A stretch of DNA of 64,000 nucleotides, taken from positions 146,348 to 210,347 of the forward strand of contig CAZVZG010000002.1 of NCBI GenBank assembly GCA_964630785.1. Reading direction: 5' to 3'. Below are positions 25,972 through 35,264 of the stretch, one piece after another. This stretch comes from JADLCX01 sp964630785. Lineage in GTDB: Bacteria > Planctomycetota > Phycisphaerae > Phycisphaerales > UBA1924. The notes beneath the pieces are model-generated. The model did not search any database. It was not told where the DNA came from and saw only the letters and a list, made by a program, of their open reading frames with translations. The position numbers and the translations under genes are program-made. The first letter of the stretch is position 1. Each line of letters starts with the position of its first letter.

Positions 25972-27318
25972 ATGAGCGCAAAGCGGGTCGTCATCACGGG
26001 AATGGGATGGGTCACGCCGCTAGGGTGCGACGTGGACGCGGTGTGGTCGCGCCTGCTCAAGGGTGACTCGGGCGTCGGGCCCGTGACGCGCTTCGACGCG
26101 AGCACGTTCAAGACCAACTTCGCCGCCGAGGTCAAGGACTTCCGCCTGGCGGACCACCTGACGCCCGAGGACGCCTTCAGGCACAGGCACGCGGGGCTGA
26201 ACACGCAGTTCGCGATGGCCGCGGCGTCGCGGGCGTGGCGGCAGGCGGGGCTCGACGCCTGGCTCAGGGCGGGCAGGCTCGTGTCGCGCCGGTTCGGTGT
26301 GTACCTGGGCGCGGGCGAGGGGCAGCTCGACTTTGACAACTTCGCCGCGACCAACCTCGCGGGCTGGAACGAGGCCGACCGGACGTTCGATTCGCGCAAG
26401 TGGGCGGAGGCGGCGTACCGGAACATGGACGCGATCCGCGAGGTGGAGCAGGAGCCGAACATGTGCCTGGCGCACGTGGCCCAACTGGTGGGCGCGCGCG
26501 GGCCCGCGAGCAACTGCATGACCGCCTGCGCCGCCAGCACCCAGGCCGTGGGCGAGGCGTTCGAGATCCTGCGGCACGGCGACGCCGACATCATGCTCGC
26601 GGGCGGGGCGCACACGATGATCCACCCGCTGGGGATGACCGGGTTCATCCGCCTGACGGCGATGAGCCGGCGCGTGGACGACCCGCGGCACGCCGCGCGC
26701 CCGTTCGACCAGACCCGCGACGGTTTTGTCATGGGCGAGGGCGCGGGGATGGTGATCCTCGAAACGCTCGACCACGCGCTCTCGCGCGACGCGACGCCGC
26801 TGGCCGAGGTGGTTGGTTTCGGATCGACCGCCGACGCCTTCCGCATCACCGACATCCAGCCCGACGGCCAGGGCGGGATGGGCGCGATGCTGGAAGCCTG
26901 CCGCCAAGCGGGCGTGAACCCGCGCGAGCCGGGGGCCGATGGCCGGCCGCAGGTGCACTACATCTCGGCCCACGGCACGGGCACGAAAGAGAACGACAGC
27001 ATCGAGACCAAGGCGGTGAAGGCGACGTTCGGCCCGCTGGCGGGCCGCGTGCCGTTCTCGAGCGTCAAGAGCATGTTGGGCCACCTGATCCAGGCCGCGG
27101 GCGCGGTGGAGTTGATCACCTGCGTGCAGGCGATCAAGACCGGCTGGGTGCCCGCGACGATGAACCTGCACACGCCCGATCCGGCGTGCGACCTGGACTA
27201 CGTTCCCAACGCGGCGCGGGACCTGAACCCGGCCGGCGGCGTGGACGTCTGCCTGAGCAACTCGTTCGGCTTCGGAGGCCAGAACGACACGCTCGCGGTG
27301 CGCAGATACGTAGCCTGA
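25972..27318 (+). CDS. fabF: Beta-ketoacyl-ACP synthase, FabF type
   Basis: A 448-residue condensing enzyme with the full Cys-His-His set: Cys186 in 'NCMTACAAST', His in 'YISAHGTGTKEND' and His with its Lys in 'VKSMLGHLIQAAG'. It extends acyl chains on acyl carrier protein using malonyl-ACP. An insertion relative to E. coli FabF around 'LDFDNFAATNLAGWNEADR' (residues about 119-138) matches an insertion region in the upstream homologue, supporting a shared subfamily. No acyl carrier protein, ketoreductase or dehydratase gene is adjacent. The start at 25972 has no clear ribosome site; a housekeeping fatty-acid role or a dedicated pathway with its divergent partner are both possible. Confidence 0.88.
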   Translation: MSAKRVVITGMGWVTPLGCDVDAVWSRLLKGDSGVGPVTRFDASTFKTNFAAEVKDFRLADHLTPEDAFRHRHAGLNTQFAMAAASRAWRQAGLDAWLRAGRLVSRRFGVYLGAGEGQLDFDNFAATNLAGWNEADRTFDSRKWAEAAYRNMDAIREVEQEPNMCLAHVAQLVGARGPASNCMTACAASTQAVGEAFEILRHGDADIMLAGGAHTMIHPLGMTGFIRLTAMSRRVDDPRHAARPFDQTRDGFVMGEGAGMVILETLDHALSRDATPLAEVVGFGSTADAFRITDIQPDGQGGMGAMLEACRQAGVNPREPGADGRPQVHYISAHGTGTKENDSIETKAVKATFGPLAGRVPFSSVKSMLGHLIQAAGAVELITCVQAIKTGWVPATMNLHTPDPACDLDYVPNAARDLNPAGGVDVCLSNSFGFGGQNDTLAVRRYVA

Positions 27319-27328
27319 CGGCATCAGG

Positions 27329-27350
27329 GAGCCCCGAGCGCAAGCTCGGG
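27329..27350. repeat. GCAA-loop hairpin repeat, copy 1
   Basis: Bases 27,333-27,350 form a 7-bp stem with a GCAA tetraloop (CCCGAGC-GCAA-GCTCGGG). The 21 bases 27,329-27,349 recur as an exact inverted copy at 27,571-27,591. It lies just after fabF and could also act as its terminator. Confidence 0.7.
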
Positions 27351-27568
27351 TGCAACGCGCCCGTCCGCCGCGTATCTCAACATCACCGCAATGCCTGACG
27401 CGGCGGGGTGTCGTTCACGAAGGTGGTGGTCACGCGGCTCGGGACACTCGGGAGTCACGGCCGCTTCACGTTCGCGGAAGAGGCGGCCGCGTGACGGCCC
27501 AATGGCGGTCGCTGGAGACGGTAGACTGCTCGCCACCGTGATCGTGGAACACACCCACGCGGCGCTGT
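27351..27568. other. Gene-free spacer between hairpin repeats
   Basis: Together with 27,592-27,878 this is part of a roughly 560-base interval without a credible gene. Apart from the two hairpin repeats I see no promoter, RNA or coding signal I can defend. Confidence 0.5.
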
Positions 27569-27591
27569 CCCCGAGCTTGCGCTCGGGGCTC
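27569..27591. repeat. GC-rich hairpin repeat, copy 2 (inverted)
   Basis: Bases 27,569-27,588 form a perfect 8-bp stem with a four-base loop (CCCCGAGC-TTGC-GCTCGGGG). It is the inverse of the copy at 27,329-27,349 over 21 bases. The pair looks like a dispersed REP-type element. Confidence 0.7.
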
Positions 27592-27878
27592 TCTCCCACC
27601 CGGTCTCGGCGATCAGGTTCTCACGCTGTGAACGCAAGATACACGCACGCCTGTATCTGCGCCGCGCGATCATCGCATTCTCTCTCCGAAATGCGCACGC
27701 GCCCTTTTCACGCCGCAAAGCCGCGGTAGATTGTCACACGTCAAGTCAATCACCCGCGGCCGCTCTCTCGCCTCTCTCTCGCGGCCGGCGTTCCGCGTTG
27801 TTTCTCTCGGGGTGTGTTTCCCCCGGGCGGATCGCCCCGGCCGAGCATCGCGTGCCGCGGGGGGAAAGGTCTCTCCAC

Positions 27879-28514
27879 ATGAACGGGCAGAAGTACGGAT
27901 TGTGGCGGCGAGCGCTCCCTGCGGCGGCGCTGACGGTCGCCACCGCGACCAACGCGCACGCCGGCGTCGTCTGGAACGAAGCCGCCGACGGCGACCTGGC
28001 CGAGCTCATCGACTATTCCGCGGCCAGCGCGGGCGCGCGCGGGGCGTCCACGGATATCGGCACGCTCTCGGCCGAGGTCAGCACGATCATCGGGCGGTCG
28101 GCCCGCACAACGACCAACGCCCAGACCACGGTGGACGGCGACTCGCTGCTCTTCACCGTGCCGGCGGGCATGAGGGCGAGCGTGCTCGCGTTCACGCACG
28201 ACCTGCCGCTGGGCGTGCGCGAGTTCCTTCGCGTGGAGGACGGCGGCGGCGGGCCGACGTTCATCCTGCCGCGGGCGTACCCGCCCGTCGTGCTCCCCGG
28301 CGGCGGCCAGAACCTGCTCGCGCAGTTCGGCGTGAGCGGCGGGCTGGGCGCGGGCAGCTACATCCTGAGTTTCGAGAACGGAGCGACGGCGACCTCGACG
28401 ATGGGCTACGGGATCGACATCGTGATCGAGCCGGTGCCCGCGCCGGGCGGAGCGGCGGCGATGGTGGGTGCGGGTCTGGCGATGGCGGGCTGGCCGCGGC
28501 GTCGGCGGCGATAA
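27879..28514 (+). CDS. Exported protein with PEP-CTERM-like sorting tail
   Basis: A 211-residue secreted protein. ATG 27879 has AAAGG nine bases upstream and opens a signal peptide ('AAALTVATATNAHAG'). The body is beta-rich with no recognised domain. The C-terminus reads 'PVPAPGGAAAMVGAGLAMAG' then 'WPRRRRR': a Pro-containing motif, a hydrophobic helix and an arginine cluster, as in PEP-CTERM/exosortase targets, though the exact Pro-Glu-Pro is replaced by Pro-Ala-Pro. No exosortase is in the window. The gene precedes glyS by 54 bases, but the two are unlikely to be functionally linked. Confidence 0.68.
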   Translation: MNGQKYGLWRRALPAAALTVATATNAHAGVVWNEAADGDLAELIDYSAASAGARGASTDIGTLSAEVSTIIGRSARTTTNAQTTVDGDSLLFTVPAGMRASVLAFTHDLPLGVREFLRVEDGGGGPTFILPRAYPPVVLPGGGQNLLAQFGVSGGLGAGSYILSFENGATATSTMGYGIDIVIEPVPAPGGAAAMVGAGLAMAGWPRRRRR

Positions 28515-28568
28515 CGCAAGGGGAAATGGGCGGTTCGTGGCGTGCGGGGCCCATACCATTGGCCCCAC

Positions 28569-30275
28569 ATGGAGCCCGAACCCATGCCCGAGTCGCCCGC
28601 AGCCAACCCCGCCCCCGCCACCAAGTCGATGGACGCCATCATGGCGCTGTGCAAGCGCCGCGGCTTTGTCTACCAGGCCAGCGAGATCTACGGCGGCATC
28701 AACGGTTTCTGGGACTACGGCCCGCTGGGCGCGCAGCTGAAGAAGAACCTGCGCGACGCCTGGTGGCAGGACATGATCATGCAGCCCTGCTGGGGGCGCA
28801 AGGGGCCCGAGGGCGAGCCGGTGCGCTGCGTGCCGGTCGAGACGTGCATCATCCAACACCCCAAGGTGTGGGAGGCCAGCGGGCACCTGGCCGGCTTCGC
28901 CGACCCGATGCGCAAGTGCAGCAAGTGCGGCCACTTTGTCCGCGCGGATCAACTCTGGGATGTCATGGTGACCTCGTCGGAATGGTTCAACTCGCTCATC
29001 CAGGAGTTCGAGCCGGCGCCCAAGGGGACGCAGACGCCGGGGCTCGACTCCGGGCGACTGCTCAAGTGGGCCCGCGGCAAAGGCAAGAGGCTCGCTCCCA
29101 ATCTGGCGATCGTGCGCAATCCCGAGGTCACGCTCTCGGGGCTCGCGACGCGCATCAACGGGCAGCCCTCCGCGCCTCCTGACGTGATCGAGATCACGCG
29201 ACACCTCGCGACCGAACAGCTCAACGCCACCGATCTGCAGGACCCGTGCCCGCGTTGCGGCGGCGAACTCGGCGCCCCGGCGCCGTTCAAGCTCATGTTC
29301 GAGACTTGGGCCGGGCTCACGCAATCGGACGACAATCGGGTTTTCCTCCGCCCCGAGACCGCGCAGGGCGTCTTCGTCCAGTTCAAGAACGTCGTGGACA
29401 CCACTCGGGTCAAAATCCCCTTCGGCATCGGCAACACCGGCCGCTCGTTCCGAAACGAGATCACCCCGCGCAACTTCACCTTCCGCTCGCGCGAGTTCGA
29501 GCAGGCGGAGCTGGAGTTCTTCTGCCACCCCGACCACAGCCTGGAGTGGTACAAGTTCTGGCGCGACTTCCGCATGGAGTGGTGGAAGAGCCTCGGCCTT
29601 GCGGGCGAGAACCTCATCCTGCGCGAGCACGACAAGGACGAGCTCTCGCACTATTCGCAGGGCACCAGCGACGTCGAGTACCGGTTTCCCTTCACGTCGC
29701 CGGGCTTCGGCGAGCTGGAGGGGATCGCGCACCGAGGATCGTTCGACCTCACGCAGCACCAGAACACCAGCAAGGTCAAGCTCGACTACTTCGATACCGA
29801 CCGGGGCGAGCTGCTGCCCAACGGCTCACGCAAGGGCGAGCGGTACATCCCGCACTGCATCGAGCCGGCCGCGGGGCTCGACCGGGGGGCGCTGGCGATC
29901 GTCTGCGAGGCGTACACCAAGGACGAGTCCCGCCCGAGCCCGGAGTTCATGAAGATCCACCCGCGCCTGGCCCCGATCAAGGCCGCGGTGTTCCCGTTGG
30001 TGAACAAGGAGGGCATGCCCGAGGTCGCGGAGAAGCTCTACAAAGAGCTCGTGAGGAAGTTCGGGCGCTTCGGCTTCATCGAGACCGACCCCAAGCAGTC
30101 GATCGGCAAGCGCTACGCCCGCATGGACGAGGCCGGGTGCCCGTTCTGCTTCACCATCGACGGCGATACGCTGACCGGCCAGACCGTAACGGTGCGGGAC
30201 CGCGACACGGGGCGGCAGGACCGGATCAACATCGAGATGGTGGCGGGGTATCTCGAAGAGCGGCTGGGGTTCTGA
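28569..30275 (+). CDS. glyS: Glycyl-tRNA synthetase (single-chain, dimeric type)
   Basis: A 568-residue class II synthetase that charges tRNA-Gly. It begins with 'IMALCKRRGFVYQASEIYGG' and shows a zinc-type pair 'CSKCGHFVRAD' and 'CPRCGGELG'. Motif 2 is in 'GRSFRNEITPRNFTFRSREFEQ' (ends quoted), the glycine-site block is 'RPETAQGVFVQFKNV', and motif 3 residues lie near 'PHCIEPAAGLDRG'. The C-terminal anticodon-binding domain starts around 'KAAVFPLVNKEG'. It is the alpha2 form found in Bacteria such as Mycobacterium and in eukaryotes, not the alpha2beta2 form. An insert of about 90 residues follows 'WFNSLIQEFEP'. ATG 28569; 28584 is an alternative. Confidence 0.93.
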   Translation: MEPEPMPESPAANPAPATKSMDAIMALCKRRGFVYQASEIYGGINGFWDYGPLGAQLKKNLRDAWWQDMIMQPCWGRKGPEGEPVRCVPVETCIIQHPKVWEASGHLAGFADPMRKCSKCGHFVRADQLWDVMVTSSEWFNSLIQEFEPAPKGTQTPGLDSGRLLKWARGKGKRLAPNLAIVRNPEVTLSGLATRINGQPSAPPDVIEITRHLATEQLNATDLQDPCPRCGGELGAPAPFKLMFETWAGLTQSDDNRVFLRPETAQGVFVQFKNVVDTTRVKIPFGIGNTGRSFRNEITPRNFTFRSREFEQAELEFFCHPDHSLEWYKFWRDFRMEWWKSLGLAGENLILREHDKDELSHYSQGTSDVEYRFPFTSPGFGELEGIAHRGSFDLTQHQNTSKVKLDYFDTDRGELLPNGSRKGERYIPHCIEPAAGLDRGALAIVCEAYTKDESRPSPEFMKIHPRLAPIKAAVFPLVNKEGMPEVAEKLYKELVRKFGRFGFIETDPKQSIGKRYARMDEAGCPFCFTIDGDTLTGQTVTVRDRDTGRQDRINIEMVAGYLEERLGF

Positions 30276-30310
30276 CCCCGGCGGCGGGCGTTGCGGCCGG
30301 AGCGGCCAGA

Positions 30311-30327
30311 TAGTACGAATCGCACTA
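30311..30327. promoter_or_regulatory. Candidate PadR operator upstream of padR
   Basis: A 17-base near-palindrome, TAGTACGA-A-TCGCACTA, one mismatched pair, 72 bases before the padR start. PadR regulators commonly repress their own gene from such sites; binding is inferred. Confidence 0.4.
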
Positions 30328-30398
30328 CCATTCGCCCGCGCGGCCGCGGATGGCCGACCGCTACTTCCGGAACCTTGCGACCCGGGCTACATTCAGTC

Positions 30399-31019
30399 AT
30401 GCCGACGCGCCGGTACAGCGAGCTGGAGTGCTTCGTCCTGGGCGTGATCTGGCAGCTCGGGCCGTGCTCGCCGTACGACGTGCGACGGCACCTGGACGCG
30501 TCGCCGAGCACGCAGTGGAGCGCCAGCGCAGGGGCGATCTACCCGCTGGTCCGCAGGCTGGAGAAGCGGAAACTGCTCAAGTCACGCGAGCAGGCGACGG
30601 GCCTGCGCCGGCGTCGGGCCTACGTCATCACCCCCGCGGGAAAGAAGGTGCTGCGGGCGTGGATCGGCCCGCCCCTCGCCGACGAGGCGATCTCCGTCGC
30701 TTACGACCCTCTGCGCACGCGTGTGAGGTTCCTAGGGGTTGTGTCCGTGGCCCAGCGTCAAGCCTGGGTCCGTGCCGCGATGGACGCGTTGTTGGAGGTC
30801 GAGCGCCGCGTCAAGGAGTGGCAAGGGGACTACGGTGGCGATGATCCGTTCCTGACGCTCACGTCGCTCAACGGGCAACTGGACGTTCAGTCTCGGCGCG
30901 TCTGGTTGCGGGAGGTGGGCGTGGCGGTCGGCGTGGCGGCGACCGACCTGCCGGGGCCTGTGGCCTCCACTGGTTCCGGGGGCCGAGCCGGCCGCTCGGC
31001 GACAGGACGGGGTGGGTAG
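30399..31019 (+). CDS. PadR-family transcriptional regulator
   Basis: A 206-residue regulator. The N-terminal winged helix is typical ('ELECFVLGVIWQLGPCSPYDV', 'WSASAGAIYPLVRRLEKRKLL'; ends quoted), followed by a basic wing ('GLRRRRAYVITPAGKKVL') and a helical C-terminal dimer domain. The last 25 residues are Gly/Arg-rich tail. The ATG at 30399 gives the normal N-terminus; no ribosome site is seen. PadR proteins often control efflux genes, and a complete MacA-MacB-TolC operon starts 2 kb downstream on the same strand, so it is the obvious regulatory candidate, together with the yceI gene in between. Effector unknown. Confidence 0.87.
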   Translation: MPTRRYSELECFVLGVIWQLGPCSPYDVRRHLDASPSTQWSASAGAIYPLVRRLEKRKLLKSREQATGLRRRRAYVITPAGKKVLRAWIGPPLADEAISVAYDPLRTRVRFLGVVSVAQRQAWVRAAMDALLEVERRVKEWQGDYGGDDPFLTLTSLNGQLDVQSRRVWLREVGVAVGVAATDLPGPVASTGSGGRAGRSATGRGG

Positions 31020-31043
31020 GCGCTGATAAGCCGGACAGGCGTA

Positions 31044-31067
31044 TCGAAAATCATCGATATTTTTCGA
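31044..31067. promoter_or_regulatory. 24-base palindrome upstream of yceI
   Basis: TCGAAAA...TTTTCGA symmetry with 20 of 24 positions matching, centred on ATCGAT. It lies about 135 bases before the yceI start and upstream of an AT-rich 'tatatact' (-10-like) at about 31,109-31,117, so it may be an operator for yceI. Confidence 0.42.
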
Positions 31068-31202
31068 GCGATGCGCCGGTTACGGGTGCATCCGTTCGGA
31101 CGGCCCGCCTATATACTCGTTCCAACAAGTGTTTGCCGGTATGTGGGGATGGCGGGCGGGTCGGCCCGGGAACCACGGGCGATTCACAAGGGAGGTTCTT
31201 TT

Positions 31203-31832
31203 ATGAAGATGGGATTGATCGGTATGGCGGGTGGGGCGGCGGTGCTGGCGGCGGTGGTGCTCGGCGGGAGCGTGCTCAGCGGCGTGGGCCCGGCCCCGGC
31301 ACCGGCTGTGTCCGCCGAGCCTATGAAGTTCAAAGTGGACGGCGTGCACTCGACCCTGGTCTACCGGGTGACGCACATGGGCGTCTCGGCGTTCTACGGG
31401 CGCTTCGACAAGGTCTCCGGCGAGTTCAACTGGGACAAGGACAACCCCGGCTCGTCGTCGTTCACCATGACCGTGGACGCGGAGTCGGTCAACAGCAACA
31501 ACCCGGCCCGCGACAAGCACCTCCGCTCGGGCGACTTCTTCAACGTCAAGGAGTTTCCGGAGATCACCTTCCGCTCGACCGGCCTCACCAAGTCGGGCGA
31601 CGGGTGGGAGCTCGCCGGCGACCTCACCATGCTCGGCAAGACCAAGCCCGTCAAGGCGGTGCTCAAGCCCATCGGCCAGAAGGACCTGGGTCCGCAGATG
31701 GGCGTCAGGGCCGGGTTCGACGTTCAGTTCATGGTGAAGCGGTCCGACTTCGGCTTCGGCGCTGGAATGGGCGACGACGTGCTCGGTGAAGAGGTGAAAG
31801 TGATGCTGGGCATCGAGGGCGTCAAGCAGTAG
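31203..31832 (+). CDS. YceI-family lipid-binding protein, exported
   Basis: A 209-residue protein of the YceI family, which form a lipocalin-like barrel that binds polyisoprenoids in the periplasm. The start at 31203 is well supported by GGGAGG seven bases upstream and gives a signal sequence ('AAVLAAVVLGGSVLSG'). Family blocks are 'VDGVHSTLVYRVTHMGVSAFYGRF', 'FFNVKEFPEITFRST', 'GDLTMLGKTKPV' and 'RSDFGFGAGM' (shortened). Length is normal. A membrane protein gene follows after 34 bases and a PadR gene precedes. The ligand is unknown. Confidence 0.92.
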   Translation: MKMGLIGMAGGAAVLAAVVLGGSVLSGVGPAPAPAVSAEPMKFKVDGVHSTLVYRVTHMGVSAFYGRFDKVSGEFNWDKDNPGSSSFTMTVDAESVNSNNPARDKHLRSGDFFNVKEFPEITFRSTGLTKSGDGWELAGDLTMLGKTKPVKAVLKPIGQKDLGPQMGVRAGFDVQFMVKRSDFGFGAGMGDDVLGEEVKVMLGIEGVKQ

Positions 31833-31866
31833 CGCTCGCCGGCTCGTCCGTTTCCCGCGGGAAATC

Positions 31867-32808
31867 ATGGACAAACAGCTCCTCCTTGTGATCCTGAGCT
31901 CGGCGGCGACGGCCTTGGTTGTCGCCGCCGGGCTCGGGGCGTTCGCGGCCTCCACCTTCCCCGGTCGCTCACGCGGGTGGATGGCCGGTGCGTTGGCCAT
32001 GGCCGCGGCGGTGTTCGTCGCGGCGAGGCTGGCGTTCGGCGCGTGGCCGTCCTTTCCGCCGACGCAGGCGGTCCAATGGACGCCCTGGCTCGCCGTGATC
32101 GGCGCGGCCGGCCTGCTGGTCACTTGGTGGCTTCCGGCGCGCCGGTGGTGGGCGAGATCGCTGATCACCGGCGCGGCGGTCGCCGGCGTGATGATCGGCT
32201 TCACGGTTTCCCGCGCGCTGCTGAGGATGGAGCCGATGGCGGCGCGGGTCGGCTGCGCGGCCGCCGTGGCCCTGTCGTTGGTGCTGATCGCGTGGGTAGT
32301 CGGTGCGGCGTTCGATCGTGCCGCGGGGTCGAGCGAGGACGGAGCGTCGGCGCTGGCGAGACTGCGAGACCGTCACTGGCCGACGCTTTCTCTGGGGCTC
32401 GTGCTCGCGGCGGGCGCGCCGGCGATGCTCTTCGCCGCACACTTCAAGAAGGTGATGGACCTCGGCGTCGTGCTCGCGTGCGGGCTGGGCGGCGTCGCGC
32501 TGATCGGCTGGCTGATTCACCGGCGTATGAACCTCGCGGGCGCGGGCGTGGTCGCGGTGTTGGTGTACGTCGGGTTGTGGTGGGTCGCGCTCTTCTACGG
32601 AGGAAGCGACGTGCCCCCGGTGCTGGGGCTGGTGCTGGGCCTGTCGGCCCCGCTGGGGCTGATTATCGGGACAGGGGGCCCGCTTGCCCGACGAGGCGGC
32701 TGGGCTCGGTTGCTCGTGACGGTCGGCGTATCCGTGGGCCCAGTGGCGGCCGCGCTGGCGGTGTACGGCCCGGCGTACCTTCAGGAGCTCCGCGAGATGC
32801 AGCCCTAG
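31867..32808 (+). CDS. Polytopic membrane protein, unknown
   Basis: A 313-residue protein with about eight to ten membrane helices separated by very short loops. Helices start near 'LLLVILSSAATALVVAAG', 'AGALAMAAAVFVAA', 'WLAVIGAAGLLVTWW', 'SLITGAAVAGVMIGF', 'AAVALSLVLIAWVV', 'LGLVLAAGAPAMLF', 'GVVLACGLGGVALIGW' and further to the end. No transporter signature or conserved charged pair stands out. It lies 34 bases after yceI and is probably on the same transcript; its role could be accessory to that protein but nothing shows it. Start ATG 31867. Confidence 0.72.
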   Translation: MDKQLLLVILSSAATALVVAAGLGAFAASTFPGRSRGWMAGALAMAAAVFVAARLAFGAWPSFPPTQAVQWTPWLAVIGAAGLLVTWWLPARRWWARSLITGAAVAGVMIGFTVSRALLRMEPMAARVGCAAAVALSLVLIAWVVGAAFDRAAGSSEDGASALARLRDRHWPTLSLGLVLAAGAPAMLFAAHFKKVMDLGVVLACGLGGVALIGWLIHRRMNLAGAGVVAVLVYVGLWWVALFYGGSDVPPVLGLVLGLSAPLGLIIGTGGPLARRGGWARLLVTVGVSVGPVAAALAVYGPAYLQELREMQP

Positions 32809-33070
32809 GCCGGGCGACATCCGCAGGGTCGGGACTGTCATGGCGGGTCCATAGTTGCGCATCGCTGCGTGGGATGCTCCGCGCGTGGCGCGCGTAAACT
32901 CCGGTCCCGGCCGCGTCGCCGGATGGATCGCGCCGTGGGCGCGCGGGTTGCTCTCCCTGAAAGCGGATTCGCTGTTTCACCAACGACCCGCCGGCGGGAT
33001 CGGTTTTCGGCCCTCCGGCGGGCGAACTCGGATGGGTGGGGGGGAGGGGTTGGAGCTCGGAGGTGCGGCC

Positions 33071-34378
33071 GTGTGGAAGTGGCTGGTCGGGGTCTTCGTG
33101 GTGCTGGCCCTCGCTTGCGGCGTGGGCGGTTATTTCGCGTCCAAGACCAAGCCCGTCCAGGACATGATCAAGATGATGTCCGGGCAGGCGGACTCCACGG
33201 CCGTGAAAGTGGAGGCCGTCTCGCGCGGCGACCTGACTCGGACGGTGAGCGCGCCCGGCGCGATCGATCCGAAGACGAAGGTGAAGATCAGCGCGCGAGT
33301 GTCGGCCCGCGTGATCGCGCTCCCGTTCAAGGAGGGTCAGGACGTCAAGGAGGGCGACGTGATCGTGCGGCTGGACGCGGAGGACCTCAAGGCCGCGTTG
33401 GATCAGGCACGGGCCGGGCTTCGCGCCGACGAGGCGCGGATGGAGGGCACACAGGCGTCGCTGGTTCGGGTGAGGGCGGAGGTGGAGCGGGTGCGAAAGC
33501 TGTTCGCGACCAAGGACCGCAGCCAGGCCGAGCTGGACATTGCCGAGGCGGAGTTCCGTGTGGCGGAGTCGAACGTCCGTGCCGCGGAGCAGTCGATCGA
33601 GAGCTCGCGGGCGATCGTGCGGCGCTCGGAGCGAGACCTGGAGAACGCGGTGATCACCGCGCCGATGGACGGGACGATCGTGAAGCTCAACACCGAGGTG
33701 GGCGAGGTGGTGCTGGGGACGTTCAACAACGCGGGCACCGAGATCATGGAGATCGCGGACCTGACCGCCATGCTCATGCGCGCCGAGATCGACGAGAACA
33801 ACATCGAGCCGATCAAGCCTGGGCAGAAGGCGACGGTGTACATCAACGCCTACCCCGATCGGAAGTTCACCGGCATGGTCGAGCGGTTGAAGGAGCAGAA
33901 CCAGATCTCGCGCGAGGGCAAGCAGTACTTCGAGGCCGAGATCGCCCTGGACCTCAAGTCGATGAAGGACGGTGAACGGCTCAAGACCGGGCTCAAGGCC
34001 AACTGCGATATCCAAGTCGAGACCAAGTTCGACGTGATCAAGGTGCCCAGCCAGGCCGTGCTGGACCGGCGGGTGGACGAACTGCCCGACGCGGCGCGCC
34101 ACAGCCCGATCATCGAGGGCAAGAACAAGGCCTTTGCGCAGGTCGTGTACCGGTTCGTGGACGGCAAAGCCCAGGTCACTCCGGTGGAGACGGGTTCGAG
34201 CGACCTGACCTCGACCGTGGTGCTCGCGGGGCTGGACACGAATGAGAAGATCATCACCGGCCCGTACAAGGTGCTCGCGACGCTGAAGGACGGCCTTGAA
34301 GTCAAGGACGAGGGCACGGCCGAGGACCAGAAGAAGGGCGTGACCGAGACGGCGGGGGCCGGCGAGAGCGGCAAATGA
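33071..34378 (+). CDS. MacA/HlyD-type periplasmic adaptor of an ABC exporter
   Basis: A 435-residue membrane-fusion adaptor linking an inner-membrane ABC exporter to an outer-membrane channel. GTG at 33071 has GGAGG seven bases before it (33,059-33,063) and begins the membrane anchor 'VWKWLVGVFVVLALACGVGG'. The biotinyl/lipoyl half-motifs are 'RVIALPFKEGQDVKEGDVIVRLD' and 'ITAPMDGTIVKLNTEVGE' (quoted in part), around a long coiled-coil hairpin ('AALDQARAGLRADEARME' to 'VRAAEQSIESS'). A beta-barrel domain follows. It leads a four-gene operon with ATPase, permease and TolC-like channel. An upstream in-frame extension of 72 codons lacks coding character. Confidence 0.88.
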   Translation: MWKWLVGVFVVLALACGVGGYFASKTKPVQDMIKMMSGQADSTAVKVEAVSRGDLTRTVSAPGAIDPKTKVKISARVSARVIALPFKEGQDVKEGDVIVRLDAEDLKAALDQARAGLRADEARMEGTQASLVRVRAEVERVRKLFATKDRSQAELDIAEAEFRVAESNVRAAEQSIESSRAIVRRSERDLENAVITAPMDGTIVKLNTEVGEVVLGTFNNAGTEIMEIADLTAMLMRAEIDENNIEPIKPGQKATVYINAYPDRKFTGMVERLKEQNQISREGKQYFEAEIALDLKSMKDGERLKTGLKANCDIQVETKFDVIKVPSQAVLDRRVDELPDAARHSPIIEGKNKAFAQVVYRFVDGKAQVTPVETGSSDLTSTVVLAGLDTNEKIITGPYKVLATLKDGLEVKDEGTAEDQKKGVTETAGAGESGK

Positions 34379-34442
34379 GCAGAGCCCGGCGTCACACTTG
34401 ATTTGCTGCTCTTCCGCCTTGCTGCTTTGCTGCTCTACCCCT

Positions 34443-35260
<818 letters not shown>

Positions 35261-35264
<4 letters not shown>

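Noticed and set aside
27569..27588. Intrinsic terminator
   Set aside because: Strong stem but no U-tract on either side, and an exact inverse copy nearby favours a repeat element.
27731..29182. 483-codon plus-strand frame across the PEP-CTERM-like gene and glyS
   Set aside because: Arg/Gly-rich shadow in another frame; both real genes overlap it with recognisable features.
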